This document shows, in pieces, positions 48,898 to 59,310 of a DNA stretch of 64,000 bases (within the stretch, counting starts at the first letter, position 1; every line of letters begins with the position of its first letter). The DNA lies in NCBI GenBank assembly GCA_028095005.1, contig CM051459.1, forward strand, positions 119,943,431 through 120,007,430, written 5' to 3'. The notes below the pieces were generated by a model. It was not told the DNA's origin. It ran no database searches and saw only the letters and a program-made list of their open reading frames with translations. The position numbers and the translations under genes were made by a program. Source of the stretch: Rhynchospora pubera. Lineage: Eukaryota > Streptophyta > Magnoliopsida > Poales > Cyperaceae.

Positions 48898-51800
48898 ACG
48901 TCTTCCTCATCTTTTACGCTACGTTCTCTTGTTGAGAGAGAGAAGCTCGCTTTTAACGGTGCCAATTTCTTGGATTGGCATCGCAACCTAAGGCTTGCCT
49001 TTAGGTATGAGAAAAGAGAGTATCTCCTCACCACTCCCATGCCATCGGCTCCAAAGGCAACCGCTTCCCAAGAGGAAAAGGATGCCTTTGCGAAGCATGA
49101 AAACGAGGACATGGAGATGTCCGTCGTGATGGTGGCAACCATGGAAGCGGAACTCCAAAAGGAGTTCATGGATAGTGGCTATGGAGTGTTCGCCATGATC
49201 ACTCGCCTATCCAACATGTTCCAAACAAAGGCCCGCACCGAAAGGGCCCGTCTCATCAAGGCCGTCGCCAACACTCGCTTGGCCGAAGGTCATGATGTCG
49301 GGCCACACGTCATGAAGATGGCGGGGTTGTTTCGGCAGCTTGAGAAGCTTGATACGCCCTTCCCTTCGGGGGCGATTCAAGACTTCATTCTCAATTCTCT
49401 CCCTCCAAGCTTCACCGGTTTCGTTGTGAACTACCGGATGAACGGCATGGACAAGAGCATGGATGACATCCAAAACATGCTCATTGAGACGGAGGAGAGT
49501 CTAAAGAAAGAGAAGGGCCCAAAGGATGTTCTTGCGGTGAGTGGGAAAAGCAAGAAAATAAGAAAGCGTGGCCGCAAAGGCAAAGGCAAAGGCCCGGTGA
49601 CGCCCCAAGGTCCGGCCAAGGGTGCTCCCGTGGGTTCCAAGAAGAAGAAGAACCCGGCCACTTCCGAGACCGTGTGCTACTACTGTAGCAACAAGGGCCA
49701 TTGGAAGAGAAACTGCCCAAGGTACCTAGCTGACAAGAAGGCGGGAACTGTCCAACCTTCTACCTCAGGTATATTTGTCATCGAAACCCTTCTCGCTACT
49801 TCTCACACAGATTGGGTATTTGATACTGGTTTGTGTGCTCACATTTGTCGAAATGTGCAGGTACTAAAGAATAGAAGACGGCTCGAGAAAGGCGAAGTTC
49901 AACTCCGCGTCGGTAACGGCACGTGCGTCTCCGCTATGGCCGTTGGGAGCGTGGAACTAACTTTGCCTAATGGTTTTGTATTGGAACTCAAGGATGTTTT
50001 TGTAGTTCCATGTATCACTCGAAACATTGTATCCGTTTCTTGTTTGGATTTGGATGGTTATGATGTTGTAATAAAGAACAAATGCTTGACTTTGTTTCGT
50101 AATGAAGTTCGTTTTTGTGATGCACATTTATTGAATGGTCTTTATGTGCTCGATTCGAATGGATTTGTTTTGAGTGTTGAAAATGACAAAAGGAAACGTA
50201 AGGTTTCACATGAGAATGCAACTTTAATGTGGCATTGCCGCTTAGGTCATATCAACGAGAAACACATCAAGAGACTACAATCCGTTGGTCTCTTGGATCA
50301 ATTCGCTTTCGAGCCAATTGACACTTGCGAATCTTGTTTGATGGGAAAAATGACCAAAGCGCCTTTCCCCAATAAAGGGATAAGGGCAAATGGATTGTTA
50401 GATCTCATACATACAGATGTATGTGGACCTATGAGCATTTGTGCACGTGGAGGTTTCTCATACTTCGTCACGTTCACTGACGATTATAGTAGATACGGGT
50501 ATATCTACTTGATGCGTCATAAATCTGAAACCTTTGACAAGTTCAAAGAGTTTAAGAGTGAAGTTGAGAACCAGCTTGATCGAAAGATCAAGGCCTTACG
50601 ATCCGATAGAGGTGGTGAGTACTTGAGCCATGAATTTGGCAATTATCTAAAGGAGTGTGGAATCGTTCCACAACTCACTCCACCAGGAACACCACAATGG
50701 AATGGTGTGTCCGAAAGGAGGAATCGAACTTTGCTAGACATGGTTCGATCGATGATGAGCCAAACTAATTTGCCTATGTCTTTTTGGGGTTATGCAATTG
50801 AAACCGCAGCTTTTACTTTGAACCGTGTTCCATCAAAGTCCGTTGAGAAAACACCCTATGAGCTATGGTTTGGTTCGAAACCTAGCATGATGTTTCTCAA
50901 GATTTGGGGTTGTGAAGCTTATGTGAAAAGGCTAGTGAGCGATAAGCTTGGACCCAAATCGGACAAATGTCATTTCGTAGGATACCCTAAGGAAACAAAG
51001 GGTTACTACTTCTATAACCGTGTCGAGAACAAAATAGTTGTTGCACGACATGCGGAATTCTTGGAAAAGTAGTTTATCTCAAGAAGAAGTAGTGGGAGCA
51101 ACGTGGTTATTGAAGAAATTCAAGAACCGCAACAACAAAACATACCTCAAGTAGGTAATGTAGTTGTTCCAAATATAGTGCCAAATGAGGTTGCACCGAA
51201 CGAGATTGTAGTCGAACCCATTCCTCAAGTTGTTGTGGAAGAAGAGGTTCAAGAACAAGCTCCCTCAAATGAATACTCAAACATATCGCGTGTCGATAGT
51301 GTTGAGGACGCACCTATACTTGAAGTTCAAGAACAAAGCCCACAAACCGTTGTAGAGCAAGTTCAAGAACCTCAAGCATCTACCCTACGAAGATCGGCAA
51401 GGCCAAGTCGTCCACCTATAAGATATTTAGGTTTGCACGACGTTCTCGTCATGGAGAACGATGAGCCTTTGACCATTGATGACATGAAAAGAAAACCAGA
51501 CTCCAAGGAATGGCTAAAGGCCATGGAATCCGAAATGCAATCCATGTATGACAACAAGGTATGGACCTTGGTTGATCTTCCCAACGGAGTAAAACCCGTT
51601 GAGAACAAATGGATCTTTAAAAGAAAGGTCGACATGGATGGCAACTTGACCATTTACAAAGCACGACTCGTAGCGAAAGGTTACAAACAAGTTCATGGTA
51701 TTGACTATGAAGAAACCTTCTCGCCCGTCGTTATGTTCAAGTCAATTCGGATCATGTTAGCAATTGCCGCATTTTATGATTATGAAATATGGCAAATGGA

Positions 51801-53043
51801 TGTCAAAACCGCTTTCCTAAATGGAAATTTGGAAGAGGATGTGTATATGACACAACCCGAGTGTTTTGTGGATCCAAAGAATGCTAACAAGGTATGCAAA
51901 CTTCAAAGGTCCATTTATGGATTGAAGCAAGCATCGAGGAGTTGGAACAAACGCTTTGATGAAGAAGTCAAGAAATTGAACTTCGTTCAAAGCGAAAAGG
52001 AACCTTGTGTTTACAAGAGGATCAGTGGGAGCATGGTTGTGTTTCTTGTTCTATATGTTGATGATATCCTCTTGATCGGGAATGATATCCCCGAGTTGAA
52101 TGCAGTTAAGGATTCATTGAAGAAGGTGTTCTCAATGAAAGATTTGGGCGAAGCCGCCTATATCCTAGGAATCAAGATCTATAGAGATAGATCGAGAAGG
52201 ATGTTAGGTTTGAGCCAAGATGCATATATTGACAAAGTGTTGAACAAACACAACATGGCGAATTCCAAAAAGGGATTCTTGCCTATGTCACATGGTATTT
52301 TCTTGAGCAAGTCTCAAAGTCCGACCAATGATACAGATCGTGAATACATGAAGAAATTCCAGTATCCATCTGTGGTCGGATCGATTATGTATGCCATGTT
52401 GTGCACTCGTCCTGATGTGGCACATCCGATTAGCGTGACTAGTCGATTCCAAGCCAATCCTGGCATGGCACATTGGACTGCAGTCAAGAATATCCTCAAA
52501 TATCTCAAGAGAACAAAGGATAGCATTCTCGTATATGGTGGAGAGCAAGAGCTCGTTGTAAGTGGTTACACCGATGCTAGTTTCCAAACCGATCGAGATG
52601 ACTCAAAATCACAGTCCGGCTTCGTATTTCTGCTCAATGGTGGTGCCGTAAGTTGGAAGAGTTCCAAGCAAGATACTACGGCCGATTCCGTCACCGAAGC
52701 AGAATACTTAGCGGCTGGTGAAGCAGCGAAAGAAGGTGTATGGATCAAGGAGTTCTTGACCGAGCTAGAGGTGGTTCCAAGCATCTCAGGTCCAGTGGAT
52801 ATTTACTGCGACAACACGGGAGCCATAGCTCAGTCCAAGGAGCCTAGGTCTCACCAAAAGACTAGGCACATTCTACGACGATTCCATCTCATCCGTCAGT
52901 TGATCAATGATGGATGGGTCAAGGTCAAGAAGGTGGACGGTGCCGCGAACACAGCGGACCCTCTGACAAAGCCTTTATCTCGAGCCGCACATGAGTTGCA
53001 TGTTGCATCCATGGGGATTAGGCGTATGCCTGAGTGGCTTTGA
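48898..53043 (+). pseudogene. Angela-like gag-pol polyprotein, ACG start and one in-frame stop
   Basis: The frame starts at ACG 48898 (then SSSSFTLRSLVEREK), just after an in-frame TAG; relatives begin with Met at this point, so ATG has probably become ACG, or ACG is used as a weak start. Domains in order: gag with knuckle CYYCSNKGHWKRNC near residue 260; protease with FDTGLCAHIC near 309; pre-integrase MWHCRLGHINEKH; integrase HTDVCGPM near 507 and SDRGGEY; reverse transcriptase with YVDDILLIG near 1052; RNase H with TEAEYLAAGEAAKEG near 1266; ends MPEWL. A TAG at 51070-51072, between integrase and reverse transcriptase, is the only internal stop and the frame continues past it (SRRSSGS). 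About 1,381 codons in total. Confidence 0.93.
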
Positions 53044-53147
53044 GTTGTATCTTTTATTACTAGGCTTTAGTATGAGACGTGTATATTTTGGATATTACAT
53101 TGAGTACTATGCACTTGCTAGAAGTCACTATTGATTGACTCTAGGCC

Positions 53148-53158
53148 AAGTGGGAGAT
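53148..53158 (+). other. Polypurine tract of the Angela-like element
   Basis: AAGTGGGAGAT directly before the 3' LTR, the plus-strand primer. The same 11 bases serve the other copia element (complement at 21089-21099). Confidence 0.85.
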
Positions 53159-54894
53159 TGTTAGAGATATGTCCTAGAAGCCAATTCATTAGGCTACTTC
53201 TATAGTTTATGGTATTGGTGATTTCAGATCATTTTGTTCTTTGATTTAATCGTTGACAGTTCATTCAGGTTGAGGATCTGAATTATAGATCACTGTTATT
53301 CATTTAGTAGTAAATGACAACGATAAATCTAAAAGTCCATAATCTTGATAATTAACAGAGAACATTAATTATCAATAAGATTTGTATGCAGATTAAGTGA
53401 TGATTAAGTTCTATAAATCATAGGTTAGGAGTAACCAACTTAATTGCATATGTATATGTTATAGAACATAGTACAGGACTGGACCCCACGAAATAAATAT
53501 ATGGATTGTGTTACGTGTCATTATTTATTTCGTTATGATTTTGGTTCTAAGTTTGAGATGATTATCTTTTCCACATGAGGATAGATGCTATAAATCATGT
53601 CTACCGCTGATTCCTGATAAAGGCTGCTATACGGACTTGATTTAAGTATTCTTGAATTGTGCGGGGAAAAGCTAATTATCAAGAAAACCGTATGTCCCTC
53701 ATTAATTCACTTAGTGAGTGACGATATCTGTTTGGGCCCCTTGATGGAGATAGATTGTTTGCTAGCAACTGATACAATTATCTCTAGATCAAGAAACGTA
53801 TAATCTGCAAGAATGACACGTTCCTATCTTGGATTATACGATGATATCGTGAGACATAAGAATCAAAATAGAGAAACATAATTGTTCTCTTATGCAGGAT
53901 TGAAATTTTGTAGCTGTACACTATTTATGCGAATTGGGAATCATAACGTGTTGCTAGATACCGCTTATGATTGTTGGAATTAAATAGCGATTTAATTTCA
54001 TGTCCAACATAGCATAAATCCTCAAAGGGTCACACAAATAGAGTTTTAACCATACAGTGCATTATTCAATTTCGCAACAGTGTGTATTGCGAAAATATGA
54101 TGAGTTGATTAATTATATACGGTTATAATTGATTAAGTCAAAGAAATCATATAGAAATAATTTAATGCATTTGCTAATCCCGAAATATTATCAATGAGTT
54201 GATAATTTATTGTTCAACATACTTTATTTTAATTGGTCGAATTAAATTTAAAGTATAGGCTTAATTTAATTAGTCTATTTTGAGCCCAAATTAGAATGCT
54301 ATAAAGTGGAATAATAATTATTGGATTGAGCTTTGTGTAATGGACTCAAAGCCCATAATCATGGTCGGCCATAGAGGGGGGTATTTTGGTCTAATGTGAT
54401 TAGATCAAATGTACTATATAAGGACCACTTAAGGAGGGGATTAGGTCACCTATTCTCTCTCTTCCTCTTTCCTCTATTGAGGCCGCCACCTTCCACCAAA
54501 GGAGAAAAATTTCAGATCTGAATTTTTCTCTCTTTTCTTTGCATTTAGGGCTCATGTGTTGAGCAATAGCTACTTCATTAATATTGATTAATTAGAAGAA
54601 AGGCTAGAAACAAGGATTAGCTATCTCTCTTTGTTCTTGCTAGCACAAGAACTTAGAGGTTGGTTAATTCTCTTGGTGGATCCGAGGCCGTCGAAGGAAG
54701 AAGAAGGGAGTGCACGCCACCGACACCAAATCGTTGGAACGAGCCTCTTGGTTGCGATACCAAGAGAGGTAGACTTCCAACCTTTTTCTCGTGTGTTTGA
54801 ATAGCTTGTGTACTAGATCTTTGCGTGTGCTTTGTTTTGCTTGGTTAATTAATTGGTAATTAGCTTAAAATTAAAATTAGCACACTTCATAACA
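53159..54894 (+). repeat. 3' LTR of the Angela-like element
   Basis: 1,736 bp, almost identical to the 5' LTR. Because it carries the same promoter, it can start transcripts reading out toward peroxidase D. Confidence 0.95.
54415..54421 (+). promoter_or_regulatory. LTR promoter TATA box facing peroxidase D
   Basis: TATATAA in the 3' LTR, about 730 bp upstream of the peroxidase D ATG. The same box in the 5' LTR is at 46328-46334. Inferred from position and motif only. Confidence 0.55.
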
Positions 54895-55066
54895 TAATAC
54901 ACGTACGTGTTTTGTGGGACAAGTGGGACATAAAATATCGTTTCATTCGAGTTGACTTGTATGCTCCATAATTGGTTAGTTACTCCAAAATTCACTCTGA
55001 ATTCCTAAAATTATAATCTGCTTTGTACTTTCTCAAGTTTTCTTTGGTTGTGACTTGTGACTCGCC

Positions 55067-55073
55067 TATATAA
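55067..55073 (+). promoter_or_regulatory. TATA box of peroxidase D
   Basis: TATATAA (in CCTATATAAGGCC), 79 bp before the ATG at 55146. The leader after it matches copy C (CTCATCATCAAG, AACCAAAGCT). Only 172 bp of original upstream DNA separates it from the LTR. Confidence 0.75.
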
Positions 55074-55145
55074 GGCCACTGATCTCTCATCATCAAGCAC
55101 ACCTCTCTCATCCAAAATAACCAAAGCTTTCTTTCCTCCAAAGCC

Positions 55146-56320
55146 ATGCTTTCTATGGCCTCCATGTCAGACAGGATCCCCACATTCTTAGTACTTTGCC
55201 TTCTTTTTTGTTGTGTTCATGGGCAGATGAACCAGAACTACTACCAAAAATCATGCCCGAATTTGCAAACAATTGTGCAGTCTGTCGTGTCCCAAGCAAT
55301 TGGCACCGAGGCAAGAATGGGGGCTTCCCTTCTTCGTCTCTTCTTCCATGATTGTTTTGTTCAAGTAGGTTCACCCTCATTTGATAAATTATAGATATGA
55401 AATAAATTAACATCTCTCTTTCAAACTTTGGCCTAATATCGAGTGAGCTCAAACTTGTGTTTCTGTAGGGTTGTGATGCAAGCATCCTTTTGGATGATAC
55501 CCCAACCTTCACTGGAGAGAAAACTGCATTCCCTAACGTAAACTCGGTTCGTGGATACGAGGTCATTGATGCAATCAAATCTCAAGTTGAAGCATCTTGC
55601 CCAGCTACCGTCTCTTGCGCTGACATAGTTGCATTGGCTGCTCGAGATAGTGTCAACTTGGTGCGTATTAGAGCCAACCAATTTCGAATGCAACCAATTA
55701 ATTAAATTTGTATACAATTAGTGACTTAGTGTACACATATTGATTTAATAATTTTGTATTAAATGAAGCTTGGAGGGCCGACATGGAATGTTGTCCTTGG
55801 CAGGAAAGATGCGCGAACTGCTAGCCTGAGCCAAGCCAACTCAGACTTGCCAGGTCCAGGATCTAGTCTCTCCACTCTAATCTCAATGTTTAATGCAAAA
55901 AATCTTAGTGCTCAAGACATGACTGTTCTCTCTGGGGCCCACACCATCGGCCAATCTCGTTGCTTTCTCTTCCGGGGCCATATCTACAATGACACCAACA
56001 TAAATGCCAATTTTGCTGCTATGCGACAGCAAACTTGCCCCTTCTCTGGCAACGACAGTAATCTTGCACCTATTGATGTGCAGAGCCCGGTCACATTCGA
56101 CAATGCATACTACGTTAATCTAGTGAACCAAAAGGGTTTGTTCCATTCAGACCAAGAATTGTTCAATGGTGGTTCGCAGGACAGCTTGGTCCAGCAGTAC
56201 AGCACAAATTCTGCTGCATTTTCCAGTGCTTTTGCGAAATCAATGGTGAGGCTTGGTGATATTACACCGTTGACAGGGCAAAATGGGGAGATTAGGTTGA
56301 ATTGCAGAACTGTCAATTAA
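55146..56320 (+). CDS. Class III peroxidase, copy D
   Basis: Exons 55146-55364, 55469-55660 and 55769-56320, 320 residues from the first ATG; the ATG at 55155 would give the 70-codon first exon of the other copies. Signal peptide ends CVHG; mature QMNQNYYQKSC. R38, H42, the full distal calcium set including S52 (GCDASILLDD), the proximal histidine (SGAHTIGQ), the proximal calcium loop (SPVTFDNAYY) and eight cysteines are present. It is the closest relative of broken copy C and lies head to head with it. Upstream DNA beyond 172 bp from the TATA box is an Angela-like LTR; a hAT-like element begins 13 bp after the stop codon, so the natural 3' UTR is largely replaced. The coding part looks fully functional. 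Confidence 0.95.
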
Positions 56321-56333
56321 GTCCACAATATAT

Positions 56334-56888
56334 TAGGGCTGTCAAGGGTACGGTACGGTAGAAGTTATTTTCATTACCGTACCCGTTAAAATTTTATTTA
56401 TCTGTATCCTACCCGTACCCGTTAAAAATAAATTTACCCGTACCCGTTAAGAATTAACGGTACGGGTACGATAACGGTAAAAAAAGAATATAATAATAAA
56501 ATTTGTACACTCTGTATTAATAAATTATATCAATAAGTATATTAATAAAGTGCAATAATGGTGGCGAATATTTTAGGTTTTTGCTTTTTTATTTTTTCGT
56601 ACACTGAATGGAAAGAATTATAAATTTTAAATAAAATCTAGCAATATTTTTTATCAATCATTCAATATATGATGCCATATGTATTATGTAATTGTATCTT
56701 TTTAATTGTGGCAATTATCCGTTATGAAAACGGTACGAAATAACTTTTACCCGTACCCGTTAAATTAACGAAAAAATTTTCTTACCCGTACCCGTTAACT
56801 TAACGAAAATAAAACTTTACCCATACCTGTCTTATACGATACGGTACGGATTGGATAAACGGGTAAACGGGTTTCATTGACAGCCCTA
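56334..56888. mobile_element. hAT-like element in the 3' UTR of peroxidase D
   Basis: Perfect inverted ends TAGGGCTGTCAA / TTGACAGCCCTA; 555 bp. Both arms repeat TACCCGTACCCGTTAA and GGTACGG motifs. Flanking 8-mers do not match; with GGGCTG ends the neighbours TATATTA/TATATAA match in six of seven bases, a possible decayed duplication in TA-rich DNA. Confidence 0.8.
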
Positions 56889-57699
56889 TATAAACCATTT
56901 AAGTATTCTGGGTTTTCCTGAATTTCAACTGATTTTTCTTTTCATCTTTTTGTTTTAATTTTGAAGTCTTATAGAAATATTTACAAACTTTTTTTATCTC
57001 TCTTCCCTACAGTATTAAACGGAGTTTGATTCGTGTAAATTATTTTTTCTTATGAATTAATTATGGAAGTTTGAGAGACATGTATACTGTATGAATGTGA
57101 CGTGTAACCCTGCATGATTTGTTCAATTGATGAAATACGAACACAACAAAAATCCGATATGAAATAATAATTCATAAATTTTAAGAAGTATTAGAAGTTT
57201 AGTACTGATGCGAACCAATTAATGAATAACAGAGAAATTAACAGATGTATATCTGTTATATAGAGCATATACTAAAGACGTGGATGATAACATCAAAAAT
57301 ATTTTTTTCAGGACAAGTATTACATCTTAAGTAAGTTTTTTTTTAGCTCCTCCAGATGCACTCATGTTGGAGTTGTTAATTTTATTGCTAATTTTACAAT
57401 CTTCCAAGATGGAAATATTAACGGTCCTAATAAATCACAGCAAAACTTTCAAAAATTTTCTTTTTATGTATGTATTACTTATGACACTACAAATAGATCA
57501 ATTTTGAATTAAGACTCAAAATCCTTCTCGTAAAAAAGAATTCTGATATGGATAGTTTCAAGCCCATTCAGAATTAAGAAAATTTGGAGATCTCATTGAT
57601 TTCCAGCAGAAAAAGTACTGCTATATACATCTAAGAAAACAAATATGAGATCAAGAAACAAACAGAACTAACATTGTATCGAGTCCTTCACTAACTCAT
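56889..57699. other. Intergenic, no recognised gene
   Basis: AT-rich, no supported frame or element border. Confidence 0.6.
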
Positions 57700-58010
57700 A
57701 TCTTTGATGTCTACAAATACCACATGTGCATCTGCAGAAGCTTTGTCAATTTCACACAATTCCTCGAGTATTCTTGGTTTGATCTTCTTAATTAATATCA
57801 TTGGAATATGTAATTTCGATGAGTTCAAGAACATTTGCATTCAAGAGAATAAAGTGTATCATCCACATTAGGTCCTGGAGGTCTCTCAATTTTCTCGTGA
57901 ATATTGTAACTCTTCTCAAAGTTTGGTCCAGACAGAGATAGCCATCTTCCTTCTTCTTGTATTCAAAGGGTCCGCCATCTTCTTCATCCAATCCCAAAAG
58001 GCAAACACAC
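57700..58010 (-). pseudogene. Fragment resembling an F-box/FBD protein C-terminus
   Basis: Minus-strand frame GLDEEDGGPFEYKKKEDGYL and VTIFTRKLRDLQDLMWMIHF, then ILLNANVLELIEITYSND, ends in a stop; after it, in another frame, comes KPRILEELCEIDKASADAHV. The spacing of FTRKLRDL...LLNANVLELIEI recalls FBD domains of plant F-box/LRR proteins, where a late line reads LLENAKVLEKM. No F-box or upstream exons nearby, and the frame is broken. Assignment is by memory of the family pattern and weak. Confidence 0.4.
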
Positions 58011-58288
58011 TGGAATAATTTTGCTTGTTAACATAAAGATAAATCCAAAAAAATATTGAATTAATTAATAGGGATCTTAAAGTAACATTTGGAAAATATA
58101 GGTCTGGTGAGCTGTACCATTAGCTATTTAGTTGGCACAAGTGCTCAAGTTTTTTTTTTTAATTTTAAGTGCTCAAGTTTAGAGCACGAGTGAAAGGTAC
58201 TGAATACTCATAATAATTTTTTTAACACCAAAGTACCCTTGCTTGTGGCAATTAATTTACATGCATAGCGTAGCGCCCATATAAGACA

Positions 58289-58380
58289 ACGGCAACAAAG
58301 ACAACAACGACGACAACAACAACGAAAACGACAACAAAGCATTTAGTCCCAAATATGTTGGAGTAGGCTAAAAATAAAAC
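58289..58380 (-). repeat. Au SINE 3' tail fragment
   Basis: Minus-strand TTTTTAGCCTACTCCAACAT, TTTGGGACTAAATGCTTTGT and a TTGTTGTTGTCGTCG run match the tail of the SINE at 6255-6445. No tRNA-like head follows. Confidence 0.55.
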
Positions 58381-58399
58381 CTAGCCAGACTACAGTCAC

Positions 58400-59310
58400 T
58401 GTACAAAACCAAAAAAAAAAAAAGAAAAAGAAAAAGAAAAGACTTGAGAAATTAAGGACTTGTATCACAAGATACTGTCATTAGATATAGTACAACCCTC
58501 AGAAGCAGTTTGAAAGATCTCAAGGAGTAACATAAAATTTTTCTGAATCAAATAATTACCCTTCGATGCAAAGAATATTTTTTTTTTTAAGGTCGAAGCA
58601 TAGAATAGTTATAGAAAAAAAGAATGCACTCCATGTGTCAATTGATTCTGTATGTTGCAATCCTGATGACAAACTTTCAAATAACCATAAAAAAAATGCT
58701 ATCTGCTTGATTACTTGGGAACATAGAAATTAGAAGCAGTATGAGGCAAGATTTTTTTTTTTTTTTTTACCATTTGATTTGTTTGATCAGACAATCTAAA
58801 TTTCTTTGAACCTAGTTCAATTGGTTACCATGTTGTACATGCATTAATGTCCATTGAGCTCAAGCAAGGCAAACAATAAAGAAAAAAGACTCAGCATTGT
58901 GGGAACAGTTGTAGCCAGGTTAATTCCGTCATTTAAAAAATTTAGTTCTCAGCGAAATACAAGAGTGCTAAAATCACTCTGCAATCTAGATGTCTACTTT
59001 TTTTTAAAAAATGACACAATTAATTTTTTTTTAAAAAAACATATAAGTTTATGCATTTGTGAGCAAATTGAAATTAAAAGACCTTTAATTGAAATAAAAA
59101 AATTAGGGTGATTTAGACTTGTGTCACTACAAATATTTGAAATTAGGGATATGCCATCACTAAATGACAAATTATTTTTATGCCACTGTAAAATAATAGA
59201 AAATAGTTTTATGCCATCGAAAATTGATATAACAATTTTATCCTTTTAAATATGACAGAGAGAAATTGCCGGAATATTTTAGTTTCTCGGAAGAAGGGGG
59301 ATTTTTGGCG
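58400..59310. other. Intergenic and probable LINE 5' UTR
   Basis: A/AAAAG-rich tract at 58410-58440, poly-T at 58753-58769, then AT-rich DNA. The block at 59120-59230, with ATGCCA repeated three times (ATGCCATCAC, ATGCCACTG, ATGCCATCG), is not assigned. The LINE 5' end lies somewhere before 59311. Confidence 0.5.

Larger units (their letters stand above)
45072..54894 (+). mobile_element. Complete Angela-like copia retrotransposon, 9.82 kb
   Basis: LTRs of 1,736 bp (45072-46807 and 53159-54894) with TG...CA ends, and target duplication TAATA (45067-45071 and 54895-54899). The LTR start TGTTAGAGATATGTCCTAGA resembles the Angela/BARE lineage (TGTTGGAAATATGCCCTAGA from memory), and the long LTRs and roughly 2-kb leader also fit. 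Primer site for initiator tRNA-Met follows the 5' LTR; a polypurine tract precedes the 3' LTR. The LTRs differ by eye at two sites (GGAACAATAA/GGAATAATAA and GGCCGGCC/GGTCGGCC), about 0.1%, so it inserted very recently. Its 3' end is 172 bp upstream of the peroxidase D TATA box, in the same orientation. Confidence 0.97.

Noticed and set aside
51070..51072. Programmed stop readthrough in the copia elements
   Set aside because: Both elements have a single TAG, but the codons sit at different places (within integrase versus after it) and the following bases (ATT and TTT) are not a known readthrough context. Independent nonsense mutations are simpler.
49207..52784. Open frames opposite the Angela-like polyprotein
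   Set aside because: They are antisense shadows of the gag-pol frame and have no independent support.
58854..59111. An 85-codon frame before the LINE
   Set aside because: AT-rich composition with poly-T and poly-A runs; no domain and no start context.
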